Translations under genes and position numbers: made by a program
Notes under the pieces: generated by a model
What the model was told of the DNA's origin: nothing
The model's input: the letters and a program-made list of their open reading frames with translations, nothing else
Database searches by the model: none
Assembly (NCBI GenBank): GCA_039208375.1
Contig: JBCCRC010000009.1
Coordinates: 5,517 to 69,516, forward strand
Origin: JANQPC01 sp039208375
GTDB lineage: Bacteria > Pseudomonadota > Alphaproteobacteria > Rhodobacterales > Rhodobacteraceae
Length of the DNA: 64,000 nt
Direction of reading: 5' to 3'
Shown: positions 1 to 8,243 of the stretch, one piece after another
Layout: every line of letters starts with the position of its first letter
How positions within the stretch are numbered: the first letter of the stretch is position 1

Positions 1-1
1 A

Positions 2-784
2 AGCCGCATTCGAAACACCTGCCTGAACGTGAGCCTCTCAGGCGCGGCCGGCACGCTTGCGGCCATGGGGTCGAACGGCCCGGAAATACGCGCCGGCCTT
101 GCCGATGGCCTCGGCCTTAGCGTGCCAGATGGAAGTTGGCATTCAGACCGGCGCGGGCCTGCAACACTTGCTGCTTGGTTGACACTGATTGCCGGCGCTC
201 TCGGCAAGCTTGGCCACGATCTTCACCAGATGGCGCAATCGGGGGTCGAAGAGATCACCTTCAGCGCAGGAGGGCGCTCTTCAACGATGCCGCAAAAGGC
301 CAACCCCGTGCAAGCAGTGCTGCTCGGGGCGATCGCGCGACAGATCGTGGCGCTGAACGCCGTGGTGCAAGGCGGCCTTTTGCACGAGCGGGAACGTGAC
401 GGCGCGGCGTGGATTTCGGAATGGTTGAGCCTGCCACAGATGTGCCTGCTGACCGGGCGCGCCCTTTCCGTCGCAGACGAGGCGTGCACCGCGCTCACAC
501 CAATGCCCGATGCAATGGCGCGCAACATCGATCCGGAGGGCACTGGACTCATCTATGCCGAAGCGCTGACCTTCGCGCTGAGTCAAATCATGCCGCGGCC
601 CGAGGCACAGGCGAAGATCGCGGCGCTGTGCACAGAGGCACGTGAAACGGGGGCGTCGCTGGCCTCTCTTGTAGCGCGCGATCACCCGGGCGATTGGGCC
701 GCATGTGCCACGCCTGAAGCACAACTTGGTCAGGCCCCGGCAGAGGCGCGCGCCTTTGCCGCCAGGGTGCGCGCAGATGGATAA
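2..784 (+). CDS. pcaB: 3-carboxy-cis,cis-muconate cycloisomerase, C-terminal part (partial)
   Basis: The frame is open to the left edge of the window, so the N-terminal part of the protein is missing. The visible part belongs to the fumarase/aspartase (class II lyase) superfamily: it has the signature SSTMPQKANPV, followed by a HERERDGAAWISEW segment that corresponds to the conserved HERG..W..EW region of PcaB. In that family the enzyme cyclises 3-carboxymuconate in the protocatechuate branch of the beta-ketoadipate pathway, in the cytoplasm. The stop codon overlaps the start of the next gene by 8 nt, so the two are probably cotranscribed. Other lyases of the superfamily (adenylosuccinate lyase-like) are the alternative; the HER..W..EW context favours PcaB. 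Confidence 0.75.
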   Translation, partial: SRIRNTCLNVSLSGAAGTLAAMGSNGPEIRAGLADGLGLSVPDGSWHSDRRGPATLAAWLTLIAGALGKLGHDLHQMAQSGVEEITFSAGGRSSTMPQKANPVQAVLLGAIARQIVALNAVVQGGLLHERERDGAAWISEWLSLPQMCLLTGRALSVADEACTALTPMPDAMARNIDPEGTGLIYAEALTFALSQIMPRPEAQAKIAALCTEARETGASLASLVARDHPGDWAACATPEAQLGQAPAEARAFAARVRADG

Positions 785-2000
785 CCCGCCGCGATCGCAG
801 CGCCTGCCGCTGACGTTCATTCTGATTACCGTGATGATCGACTCTATGGGGATCGGTCTGATCATTCCGGTCATGCCCGACCTGATCCGCGAGGTGGATG
901 GCGGGTCGCTCGCCGAAGCCGCAGTATGGGGCGGCGTGCTTTCGACCATCTTCGCGGTCATGCAATTTCTTTTCGCGCCGATTCTGGGAAGCCTGTCAGA
1001 TCAATTCGGGCGCCGCCCGATCCTTTTGATCTCACTCGTCGTAATGGCGCTAGACTACCTTATCATGGCAGTTGCCGGTGCAATCTGGCTTCTCTTTCTG
1101 GGGCGGATGGTGGGGGGTATCACTGCTGCAACCCAATCTGTTGCCAACGCCTATATGGCCGATATCAGTACCGCAGAAGAGAAATCCGCGCGCTTCGGCC
1201 TCGTCGGCGCGGCTTTCGGCGTTGGCTTCGTGCTCGGGCCCCTGATCGGCGGCCTGCTCGCCGAATTCGGCACCCGAGCGCCCTTCTACGCGGCCGCGGC
1301 GCTGGCGGCCGCGAATGCCGTCTTTGGCTTTTTGGTGCTGCCAGAGACCGTGACCGATGCCACGCGGCGCCGCTTCACCTGGGCGCGGGCGAACCCGCTT
1401 GGCGCCTTCTCAGCCGTGACAGCACTTCCGGGCCTGAAGCGGCTGGTGGCGGTGTTCTTTCTCTACCAGGTGGCCTTCTGGGTGTATCCCGCAATCTGGG
1501 CCTATTTCACCCGGGCACGTTTTGGCTGGGACGCCGCGATGGTAGGCCTGTCACTGGCCTCGTTCGGGATCGCGATTGCGCTGGTGCAGGGCGGGCTGAT
1601 CCGCGTGATCCTGCGCTACCTTGGGGATCGTGGCACGGTGATCTTCGGGCTCTGCTTCAACTTTTGCGCCTTCCTCGCCCTGGCGCTTGTGACAAACAGC
1701 ACACTCGCGCTCATCCTGACACCCCTTACTGCGTTGGGCGCCGTTGTTACCCCGGCCTTGCAAGGCATCGCCTCCCGCACAGTGTCCGCCAATGCGCAGG
1801 GCGAGCTGCAAGGCGTTCTTACGAGCACGATGGCGCTGTCGATGATCCTGTCGCCCCTGATCATGACGGGTGTGTTTTGGCAGTTTACCAGCGAAAGCGC
1901 GCCGGTATTCCTGCCCGGTGCCCCGTTTCTAGTGAGCATGGTTCTCATGGTCGTCTGTGCGATTGTCTATCTTGCCCGGCCCGAGCAGCAGGCGGCATGA
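777..2000 (+). CDS. MFS transporter, DHA1/Tet-like drug exporter family
   Basis: This is a 407-residue polytopic inner-membrane protein with about 12 hydrophobic segments. Major facilitator motif A is visible as GSLSDQFGRRP at residues 71-81, after the second membrane segment. The segment LGPLIGGLLAEFG near residue 160 resembles motif C of drug/H+ antiporters of the TetA (TCR/Tet) type. The ATG at 777 was chosen because it overlaps the upstream stop codon (ATGGATAA) and because a longer reading would add an Arg/Pro-rich tail unlike any MFS N-terminus. Substrate is unknown. The link to the upstream pcaB-like gene suggests a role near aromatic catabolism, but that is inference. Confidence 0.85.
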   Translation: MDNPPRSQRLPLTFILITVMIDSMGIGLIIPVMPDLIREVDGGSLAEAAVWGGVLSTIFAVMQFLFAPILGSLSDQFGRRPILLISLVVMALDYLIMAVAGAIWLLFLGRMVGGITAATQSVANAYMADISTAEEKSARFGLVGAAFGVGFVLGPLIGGLLAEFGTRAPFYAAAALAAANAVFGFLVLPETVTDATRRRFTWARANPLGAFSAVTALPGLKRLVAVFFLYQVAFWVYPAIWAYFTRARFGWDAAMVGLSLASFGIAIALVQGGLIRVILRYLGDRGTVIFGLCFNFCAFLALALVTNSTLALILTPLTALGAVVTPALQGIASRTVSANAQGELQGVLTSTMALSMILSPLIMTGVFWQFTSESAPVFLPGAPFLVSMVLMVVCAIVYLARPEQQAA

Positions 2001-2065
2001 GCGCCATCGCCTCTCAGCCCATGCAGCCGCTGCATAGGGCAACGCAACTAAACTAGGGGCATGAC

Positions 2066-3295
2066 ATGAAACTACGTGATCTCGACATCATCATCACTGC
2101 ACCGCCGGCGCCGGGCTGGGGCGGGCGCTACTGGATCCTCGTAAAGCTCAACACTGCATGCGGCATCACCGGATGGGGCGAATGCTACGCTGCCGCAGTT
2201 GGGCCCAACGCGATGCGGGCGGTGATCGAAGACGTTTTCACCCGGCATATGGCCGGCGAGAACCCAGAGAACGTTGAACTGATGTTTCGCCGCGCCTATT
2301 CCTCAGGTTTCACGCAGCGGCCAGACCCAACAGTGATCGGCGCGTTTTCAGGGCTGGAAATCGCGTGCTGGGACATTCTTGGCAAGGCGCGCGAGCGGCC
2401 TGTCTGGGCGCTGCTCGGAGGCCGCATGAATGATCGCGTGCGCGCCTATACCTACCTCTATCCCCTTGCCCACCACGATAGGCGCGCGTTTTGGACGTCA
2501 CCGGATCTTGCCGCCGAAGCTGCCGCGGGGGCGGTTGCGCAGGGCTACACCGCGGTCAAGTTCGATCCCGCGGGGCCCTATACGATCCGGGGCGGACACG
2601 AACCGGCGCGCTCTGACATAGCACTGTCAGTGGCGTTCTGCGCAGCCATTCGCGAGGGGGTGGGCGACCGAGCGGATCTTCTCTTCGGTACGCACGGCCA
2701 GTTCGCCACCGGCGGCGCGATCCGGCTTGGCCGGGCAATCGCACCCTATGATCCGCTTTGGTTCGAAGAGCCCATTCCGCCCGATAGTTACAGCGCCCTC
2801 CAGCGCGTTGTGGCGGGCCAGCCCGTGACCGTTGCCACCGGCGAGCGGCTCACCACCAAGAGCGAATTTGCCGCAGCGCTGGCAGCAGGAGCGGGCATTC
2901 TGCAACCCGCGCTTGGGCGGGCCGGAGGGATCTGGGAAACCAAGAAGATCGCCGCGCTGGCCGAAGCGCACACCGCGCTTATGGCGCCCCACCTTTACGC
3001 CGGGCCGGTGGAATGGGCGGCCAACATTCACCTCGCGGTCAGCCTTCCGAACCTTTTGATGTGCGAGACGATCGAAACGCCATTCCATGCCGATCTGATC
3101 AGGGGTGCAATTTCGGTTGAATCCGGGTTCATCCCGGCCCCAACCGCTCCTGGGCTTGGGATCGAGGTCAACGAAGCTCTCGCCCGCGCGCACCCCTATT
3201 TGGGAGACGCGCTACACCTCGAAATGCAGGAAGCGCCCTGCAACTATTCCGACGGAAACAGTTTCGAAGGTGGCGCGCCGGCGCCAGAGGGCTAG
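2066..3295 (+). CDS. mandelate racemase/muconate lactonizing enzyme family protein (enolase superfamily)
   Basis: The protein has 409 residues and the two-domain layout of the enolase superfamily: an N-terminal capping domain, then a TIM-barrel domain with WFEEPI (residues 232-237), TGERL (259-263), an AGGIWE segment (287-291) and APHL (307-310). Family members are acid-sugar dehydratases, racemases or cycloisomerases that remove a proton alpha to a carboxylate using Mg2+. By eye, the usual first metal-ligand Asp falls on Gly208 in FGTHGQ, and the usual QPD aspartate is Ala282 (QPA), while Glu235 and Glu260 are kept. The substrate therefore cannot be named. An ATG five bases earlier (2061) is in another frame; MKLRDLD at 2066 follows an AGGGG stretch. 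Confidence 0.8.
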   Translation: MKLRDLDIIITAPPAPGWGGRYWILVKLNTACGITGWGECYAAAVGPNAMRAVIEDVFTRHMAGENPENVELMFRRAYSSGFTQRPDPTVIGAFSGLEIACWDILGKARERPVWALLGGRMNDRVRAYTYLYPLAHHDRRAFWTSPDLAAEAAAGAVAQGYTAVKFDPAGPYTIRGGHEPARSDIALSVAFCAAIREGVGDRADLLFGTHGQFATGGAIRLGRAIAPYDPLWFEEPIPPDSYSALQRVVAGQPVTVATGERLTTKSEFAAALAAGAGILQPALGRAGGIWETKKIAALAEAHTALMAPHLYAGPVEWAANIHLAVSLPNLLMCETIETPFHADLIRGAISVESGFIPAPTAPGLGIEVNEALARAHPYLGDALHLEMQEAPCNYSDGNSFEGGAPAPEG

Positions 3296-3327
3296 ACGGG
3301 GCTGCGCCCGCTGCTAAATCGCCATCG

Positions 3328-4011
3328 GTGATATTTGTTCTTACGCCATCGAACCTGCGCAACCCTTCGGCCCTGGAAGCGCGCAGCCTGCCCAAACAGA
3401 TCTTTGGGCGGAGCGTGACGATCATCCCCAAAGGCGTGTTCTTCAGCCGCGTGTTCTGGCGTCTGGTATTCGAGCATGCGCTCACGCGCTACCTGATTGC
3501 GCTCACGCCATTCCCGATCGCCATGCTGATCTGGCCACACCTTGCGCTCCCGATCAGCCAAGCACCGCTGTTGATGTTTATCGCGATCTGGTTCTTCGAA
3601 TCCCGCGTGCTCTCGATCCCGCCTGACAAGCGCAGGGGGTTGGTGGACCGTGACGAGGCCGCGCGCGTGACAGACCGTTTGCGGGAGCGTTCGCTGCGCG
3701 CGCTGACCCGCATTGCAGCCGCGCGGCAGATCGAACGCGGGGATTTGCACCTTGTCGTCGAGCAGTCGGAAATGGCCCGTGTGCCACCCTTCGGTTATGT
3801 CTCAGTGCAACATGATGCGCCGGGGGGGCCAGAGCTTCTGGATCTTACCGCCGACGAAGAGACGATGATCCTCGAAACGCTCTTTGACGAGGATCTGACC
3901 GAAAAGCGCTTGCTCCACGTGAACTTTTCGCAAAGCCAGTTCCTGCGCAATGCAGTGCTCGATCCGCAGACGATTTCGGCCCATGCACGCATGGCCGCGC
4001 TCGCGGGGTAG
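3328..4011 (+). CDS. uncharacterised membrane protein
   Basis: I do not recognise a named family. The 227-residue product begins with a soluble stretch of about 50 residues, then two closely spaced hydrophobic segments (about residues 54-90), and ends in a soluble domain of about 130 residues rich in charged residues. That suggests an inner-membrane protein with most of its mass in the cytoplasm. The start is a GTG 32 nt downstream of the preceding stop codon, so it may belong to the same transcript as the enolase-superfamily gene. It converges with the gene at 4102-5343. The frame is long with normal GC-rich codon use, so it is probably real. Confidence 0.6.
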   Translation: MIFVLTPSNLRNPSALEARSLPKQIFGRSVTIIPKGVFFSRVFWRLVFEHALTRYLIALTPFPIAMLIWPHLALPISQAPLLMFIAIWFFESRVLSIPPDKRRGLVDRDEAARVTDRLRERSLRALTRIAAARQIERGDLHLVVEQSEMARVPPFGYVSVQHDAPGGPELLDLTADEETMILETLFDEDLTEKRLLHVNFSQSQFLRNAVLDPQTISAHARMAALAG

Positions 4012-4101
4012 GGCATCTGCAATCAAAGTGCGCCGTCATCACGCCACTTCGGGCAAATATGCCTGCTAGGCCTGCGATGGCGCAGTGGGTGAGCGCGAGA
4101 C

Positions 4102-5343
4102 CTAGCGCGCAAGGCTCACCACACGCCCAAAGGGCGGCGCGGGCGGTGCCCCATCCGGCACCGCCCAGATCACGGGAATGCGCCCCGGCGCCTCGCCCAG
4201 AGGCCCCTCAAGATCGGTGAGCACCACAATCGCTGACGGGGCAAGCGCTCGCGCCCGGGCCAACACCGGCCGAAAATCGGTGCCGCCGCCTTCTGCCAAT
4301 GGTATTGCTGCAATCTCGCCCGCCCAATTCCGGCCTTGAAGCCGCGTTTCAGACCGCACCTCTTCATCGAATACGAGCACGTGAACCTCTGCCCCCGAAC
4401 GCTGCCCGATCCCGGCGATCTGGGCCGCGAACAGCCCCAAGCGCGCCGCATCGATCGAGGTTGAGACATCAAGCGCGACCGCAACGCTCGGGATGCGTCG
4501 GCGCCGTTCGGTTCCCGGCTCGAAGCCCGGCACTGGCGTACCGCCAACCCGCGATGCCGCCTCGGCCGCCAGCCAGCGTCGAGATGGGCGGGCATGGCTG
4601 CGGCGTGGGCCTTCTGCGAGCACCCGGGCGAGCATCCCGCGCAACAAAATTTCCCAGGGAACCCGAGGTTCAGGCATATCGGCAAACCGGCCCACGCGAG
4701 CGCCGATGCCCCGGCCCGCCGCACGCCCCGCCTCAAGCGCACGGCTCAACCTTTCGCGCCAATCGGCGTCACTTACCATGTCGTCGCCCGCGCCCGCACC
4801 AGGCTCGAGATCAGCCTCAAAACCTCGGCTTCTGGCATAGGCCTCGATCGCATGGCCCTCGCCGCCCGAGCCGTCGCGACGGGCCATCAGGCGCACGTAA
4901 AGCGTGTCGGCATCCCACCGCGCCGCGGTTGCCTCATCGCCCGCAAGCCCCGCCGCCGCCAGTGTTTCTTCCAGCGTCGGATAGGGCCGTGGTAACGTAT
5001 ACCCCGCCGCCGCGAGCACTTCGTTGACAACAGCATCGGCGGCAAGATTGTAAACGTCGCTCTCAAAGGCCGCGCCGAACCGGCGGTAAAGGGCATCCGC
5101 ACGGCCCGCATGGCCCAGCGCGATGTGAAGGATATGGTGCGCCGCGAGGGCGGCCTGCTCGGCCAAGGCCAACGCCTCAAACGCGCCGCCATAGCGAATG
5201 GTTGTGGCCGTGCTGACAGCCCTCAGGCTGTCTGCCGGATCATCGCGGTGCTGGCACCAAAGCGCGAGCGCGCCCAGCGCGGGATCGTCTTCCGCCAGCC
5301 GCCGAAGTGCGCGCTCGGCACGTGTGGAATGCCCCCCGGGCAC
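4102..5343 (-). CDS. VWA-like metallopeptidase-type protein (DUF2201)
   Basis: The 413-residue protein combines an N-terminal putative metallopeptidase domain with a C-terminal von Willebrand A-like domain. The first has HHILHIALGH at residues 69-78 followed by NLAADAVVNE (99-108), the His/Glu pattern seen in DUF2201 proteins. The second has the MIDAS motif DVSTS at residues 292-296. Such proteins are typical partners of MoxR AAA ATPases, and the MoxR gene lies just upstream with a 3-nt gap. The pair probably remodels or matures a metalloenzyme or another complex; the client is not known. The GTG start follows directly on the MoxR stop. No membrane segment is seen. Confidence 0.8.
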   Translation of the reverse strand: MPGGHSTRAERALRRLAEDDPALGALALWCQHRDDPADSLRAVSTATTIRYGGAFEALALAEQAALAAHHILHIALGHAGRADALYRRFGAAFESDVYNLAADAVVNEVLAAAGYTLPRPYPTLEETLAAAGLAGDEATAARWDADTLYVRLMARRDGSGGEGHAIEAYARSRGFEADLEPGAGAGDDMVSDADWRERLSRALEAGRAAGRGIGARVGRFADMPEPRVPWEILLRGMLARVLAEGPRRSHARPSRRWLAAEAASRVGGTPVPGFEPGTERRRRIPSVAVALDVSTSIDAARLGLFAAQIAGIGQRSGAEVHVLVFDEEVRSETRLQGRNWAGEIAAIPLAEGGGTDFRPVLARARALAPSAIVVLTDLEGPLGEAPGRIPVIWAVPDGAPPAPPFGRVVSLAR

Positions 5344-5346
5344 GGG

Positions 5347-6465
5347 CTAGTCGAGCCCCAGCGCTTTGCGTTCGTCAAGATAGGCTCGGAAGGTATCGGA
5401 TGCGAGGAATCGCTCGCTAATGCCCTCACTCAAACCCTTCCGCATCAAGGCCTCAAAGCCGTAGGTCACAAGCTCGGCAAGGGGCAGCCCGGCCAAGGCA
5501 GGCTCGTCGCGCTTGCCGGGCAGATCACGAATGGCGGCGAGCGTGTCGATTACCGCATCCGCGCGCTCGGCATCCAGCGCGCCGACCAACCCATGCACTA
5601 GCGCCGTGAGCCCGTAAAGTGAAACCGGGTACATCGCAACGCGGTTGGCCGGTGTTTCATCCAGCATCTCATCCACCTTTACCGTGGCGGCCACATCATC
5701 GGCAACGATGGCGAACTCGGAAGCCGCTGCTTCGCCCACAGTACCCGCCACCATGGCATTGCGGTGACGTCTGTCGGTCACGGCCTTGAGAATCGCACTC
5801 ACTCGGGCCCACGAGCGGGGTGTACAGGCGATCATCTCGCCCCGCGAAAGCGCTTCCTCGGTGGTTTCCAAAAGATCGGGGCGGGTACGGATGAACGCGG
5901 TCACTGCCGGGTGCAAGCCCTGAGGCACTGCGTAGTTTTCGATCCAATCGGCCGCACTGGCAGTGATGTGAAGATGAATCAGCCTGTCTGACAGCGCTGT
6001 TCCCATCTCGTAGGCCACCGCACCGTCTTCCACGGTGTTTCCTGCGGCGATGATCATCACGCTGTCGGGAAGCCTGTGCCGCCCCACGCGCCGTTCCTGC
6101 AACAGCCCGTAAACGGTAGGCTGCAGGTAGGGCGAGGCCGCCGTTAGCTCATCAAGAAACAGGATCGCCGGGTTAGCGGGGTCGTCAGGCAAGTCCTCTG
6201 GCCGATACCAAACCGTCTTGCCCGCCTCATGATCGTAATAGGGCAAGCCGCGCAGATCCTGCGGCTCAATTGTTGTAAGGCGCAGATCGAACAATTTGGC
6301 TCCGATATCGCCCGCCAGCGTTTCAACAATCTCGGTTTTGCCCACGCCGGGCCGCCCATGAAGCATATATGATGCGGTAAGGGTGCCCTTTGCTTGCGCG
6401 TCCCACCCAGCCCGCAAGAGGCCCAGCGCTTCACCTGCCGAAACCCGGCTTGCATTGATCGCCAT
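5347..6465 (-). CDS. MoxR-family AAA+ ATPase
   Basis: The 372-residue cytoplasmic ATPase has Walker A GRPGVGKTE at residues 37-45 and Walker B AILFLDEL at residues 100-107, with GNTVED-type sensor sequence further on. MoxR ATPases act as chaperones that insert cofactors or assemble complexes together with a VWA-domain partner. That partner is the next gene (4102-5343), 3 nt downstream, so the two form an operon. The start ATG is followed by an Ala-rich N-terminus normal for the family. Upstream lie a polypyrimidine-rich tract (purine-rich on the coding strand) and an inverted repeat CCTAA-gcga-TTAGG at 6545-6558 that could take part in control. Confidence 0.85.
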   Translation of the reverse strand: MAINASRVSAGEALGLLRAGWDAQAKGTLTASYMLHGRPGVGKTEIVETLAGDIGAKLFDLRLTTIEPQDLRGLPYYDHEAGKTVWYRPEDLPDDPANPAILFLDELTAASPYLQPTVYGLLQERRVGRHRLPDSVMIIAAGNTVEDGAVAYEMGTALSDRLIHLHITASAADWIENYAVPQGLHPAVTAFIRTRPDLLETTEEALSRGEMIACTPRSWARVSAILKAVTDRRHRNAMVAGTVGEAAASEFAIVADDVAATVKVDEMLDETPANRVAMYPVSLYGLTALVHGLVGALDAERADAVIDTLAAIRDLPGKRDEPALAGLPLAELVTYGFEALMRKGLSEGISERFLASDTFRAYLDERKALGLD

Positions 6466-6592
6466 ATGCGACCCCGTGATTCATCTGTCGTTGAGCCTCA
6501 CTTGGCGCGCCGAAGCGTGTTGTAAAGCCCGCCCAAGGCACGGGCCTAAGCGATTAGGTTGCAGACCAGATCCCGCTTTGTCTTGTTTTTCA

Positions 6593-6620
6593 CTTTCTTC
6601 TTCCTTTTCTTTTTCTTCTT
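6593..6620. repeat. 28-nt uninterrupted polypyrimidine tract
   Basis: Every base from 6593 to 6620 is C or T on the plus strand, and pyrimidines dominate from about 6577 to 6632. The stretch lies between the MoxR gene and the pilin-like ORF. Read on the minus strand it is purine-rich and lies in frame with the pilin-like ORF beyond its stop codon, where it would encode a run of lysines. Such mirror-like homopurine tracts can form triplex DNA; no function is shown here. Confidence 0.7.
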
Positions 6621-6707
6621 GATCTTCTTATTGCTAACCGGCGTGTCACAATCGGCGCTCGACGGGGCATTGGCGGCTGATGCGCCGCCTCTATTCCTTC
6701 CAGTTGC

Positions 6708-7028
6708 TTAGGTTTTTGCGGGCTCCGCGGCATTCACTGGTTGTTCCGCAGCCTTTGCCTGCTGGGTGCCCTCTGTCTCAGCCAATACTTCACCCTTGCC
6801 GGCCCCGGCCGCCGGTGTGCCGCCGGCTTTCGGCGGCAGCGCATCGCCCAAAAGATCGGCCTCGGCAATTTCAACGTTGATGCGGTTCGCCGTGGTTTCA
6901 GACCCCCCACGCAGCGATGCCGCTGCAAAAACGGCAACGGGAACAACCATCGCGCCAACGATAACAAACTCCGCCGACGTCACACCGCGGGTATCGCGGA
7001 AAAGCGCTCTGCGGGGCGTCGAGCACAC
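6708..7028 (-). CDS. small pilin-like membrane protein (Flp/TadE-like), doubtful
   Basis: The 106-residue frame begins with a short basic segment, then RGVTSAEFVIVGAMVVPVAV (residues 13-32), a hydrophobic helix preceded by Gly and followed at +5 by Glu, as in Flp-type pilins. A charged helix (about residues 38-60) and an Ala/Glu/Pro-rich tail follow. If real, it would be a single-pass inner-membrane protein or minor pilin. The GTG start has no clear ribosome-binding site. A 26-bp tandem duplication lies just upstream, and the same frame runs open for 53 more codons after the TAA stop. Either the gene is decaying or its ends are misjudged. No tad genes are in the window. Confidence 0.45.
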   Translation of the reverse strand: MCSTPRRALFRDTRGVTSAEFVIVGAMVVPVAVFAAASLRGGSETTANRINVEIAEADLLGDALPPKAGGTPAAGAGKGEVLAETEGTQQAKAAEQPVNAAEPAKT

Positions 7029-7034
7029 AGGGGA

Positions 7035-7086
7035 TACGGGACTGGGTTACTGATCAACATTACGGGACTGGGTTACTGATAAACAT
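7035..7086. repeat. 26-bp tandem direct repeat, two copies
   Basis: Copy 1 is 7035-7060 and copy 2 is 7061-7086. They match at 25 of 26 positions; the only difference is C7055 versus A7081. The unit begins TACGGGACTGGGTTACTGAT and ends in AACAT. The repeat sits directly upstream of the pilin-like ORF. A small hairpin (TGAGGC/GCCTCA, 7086-7104) abuts the second copy. The near identity points to a recent local duplication. Confidence 0.9.
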
Positions 7087-7272
7087 GAGGCACACACGGC
7101 CTCACTTTTCTGCCAGATTTAACGATTTCACGATGCCGTCCTCGGGGCTCAAACGGCCAACCCGGTGACGGTTCAGGGAAACTGTTATGGCAACGTCCGA
7201 GGATGTTCGACATGTCGCGACAATTGCGGGCAGCTGCTGCCACACTCGAAACGCCCCGCGCGATTGTGGCGT

Positions 7273-8226
7273 CTAGAAGACCGCGTGTTCCCCAAGATCC
7301 ACGCGGGCGTCCCCGCGCAGAACCTTCTCGTAGAACTCAAACAACGTATCCGATCCAGTTGCCGGCGTTGCGTCCCGATCGTAGCGCCCGGTGGAAGGAT
7401 CGAGGGCGAGCATCGATTCTGTCGCATAGAATCGCCCGATACGTGTGCGCTCTGCCCGATCCGCCCATACTGGGCTCAGACGGCCCAGAAGGGCCGATAC
7501 CCCAACGATCCCATCAAGCAGAGCCACGGGCACATGACGCACGCGCATCGGTTTGTCCAAAAGGCCAAAGAGCGCCTCTGCCTGATCGAGCGGTGTAATT
7601 GCGGGCCCCGGCCCCCCAATCGGCAAAATCTGGTTCCGCCGCGACGGATCAGTGAGGCACCCAGCCATATAGGCCCCAAGATCGGCATCACTGATCGGCG
7701 CGCAGGCCGTCAGCCGCCCATCACCGAACACAAGGAACGGTTTGCCTTGCCGCACCCGTTCGATCTGGCCAGAGAGTGACTTGAAAAACGCAGTTGGTCG
7801 TACAATCGAATGTGCAAGGCCTGAGGCAATCAGCTTGTCCTCGAATGCAAGCTTGGCGTGTTGGAAGGCCAGCCGCGGCTTCTGCACACAGATCGCCGAT
7901 AGCAAAACCATGTGTGGTACACTGGCCAGCTCTGCTGCAGACAGCGCAGCCATATGCGCCCCGTAGTCAACAGCCCAAGCATCGCCCGGCACCCCCGTGC
8001 GAGACGTGAGGCAGGAGACGAGCGCATCGAAACGCTCCCCTCGAAACGCCTCTTCGCTCAAAGATGCGGCGCTTGTCACATCCGCCACTCGCGCATCAAT
8101 ACCTGGCGGCAGGGCGCTGCGCGATGTAGCGCGTGTCACCGCCACCACTTCGTGGCCCGCCGCACGGAGCGCGATCGCCGTGGCCCGCCCAGCGGTTCCC
8201 GTGCCCCCAAGAAGCATGACACGCAA
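7273..8226 (-). CDS. bciA: divinyl chlorophyllide a 8-vinyl-reductase (BciA type)
   Basis: The 317-residue NAD(P)H-dependent reductase has the Rossmann motif GGTGTAGR at residues 7-14. It also has long stretches diagnostic of the DVR/BciA family: SIVRPTAFFKSLSGQ, then GKPFLVFGDG, LPIGGPGPAITPLDQ, and the C-terminal IGRFYATESMLALDP. The enzyme reduces the 8-vinyl group of divinyl (proto)chlorophyllide in bacteriochlorophyll synthesis. This is strong evidence for a phototrophic organism. The gene lies 17 nt behind pncB, outside any visible photosynthesis cluster. The TTG start was kept because it preserves the first beta strand; an ATG at 8217 is the alternative. Confidence 0.9.
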   Translation of the reverse strand: MRVMLLGGTGTAGRATAIALRAAGHEVVAVTRATSRSALPPGIDARVADVTSAASLSEEAFRGERFDALVSCLTSRTGVPGDAWAVDYGAHMAALSAAELASVPHMVLLSAICVQKPRLAFQHAKLAFEDKLIASGLAHSIVRPTAFFKSLSGQIERVRQGKPFLVFGDGRLTACAPISDADLGAYMAGCLTDPSRRNQILPIGGPGPAITPLDQAEALFGLLDKPMRVRHVPVALLDGIVGVSALLGRLSPVWADRAERTRIGRFYATESMLALDPSTGRYDRDATPATGSDTLFEFYEKVLRGDARVDLGEHAVF

Positions 8227-8243
8227 CGATGGCGAGGCTTGGG

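Noticed and set aside
7035..7086. CRISPR or attachment site
   Set aside because: Only two copies without spacers and no cas, integrase or tRNA gene nearby; a simple tandem duplication explains it.
7087..7272. tRNA or riboswitch between bciA and the pilin-like ORF
   Set aside because: No T-loop or cloverleaf pairing was found; only a 6-bp hairpin at 7086-7104 is visible.
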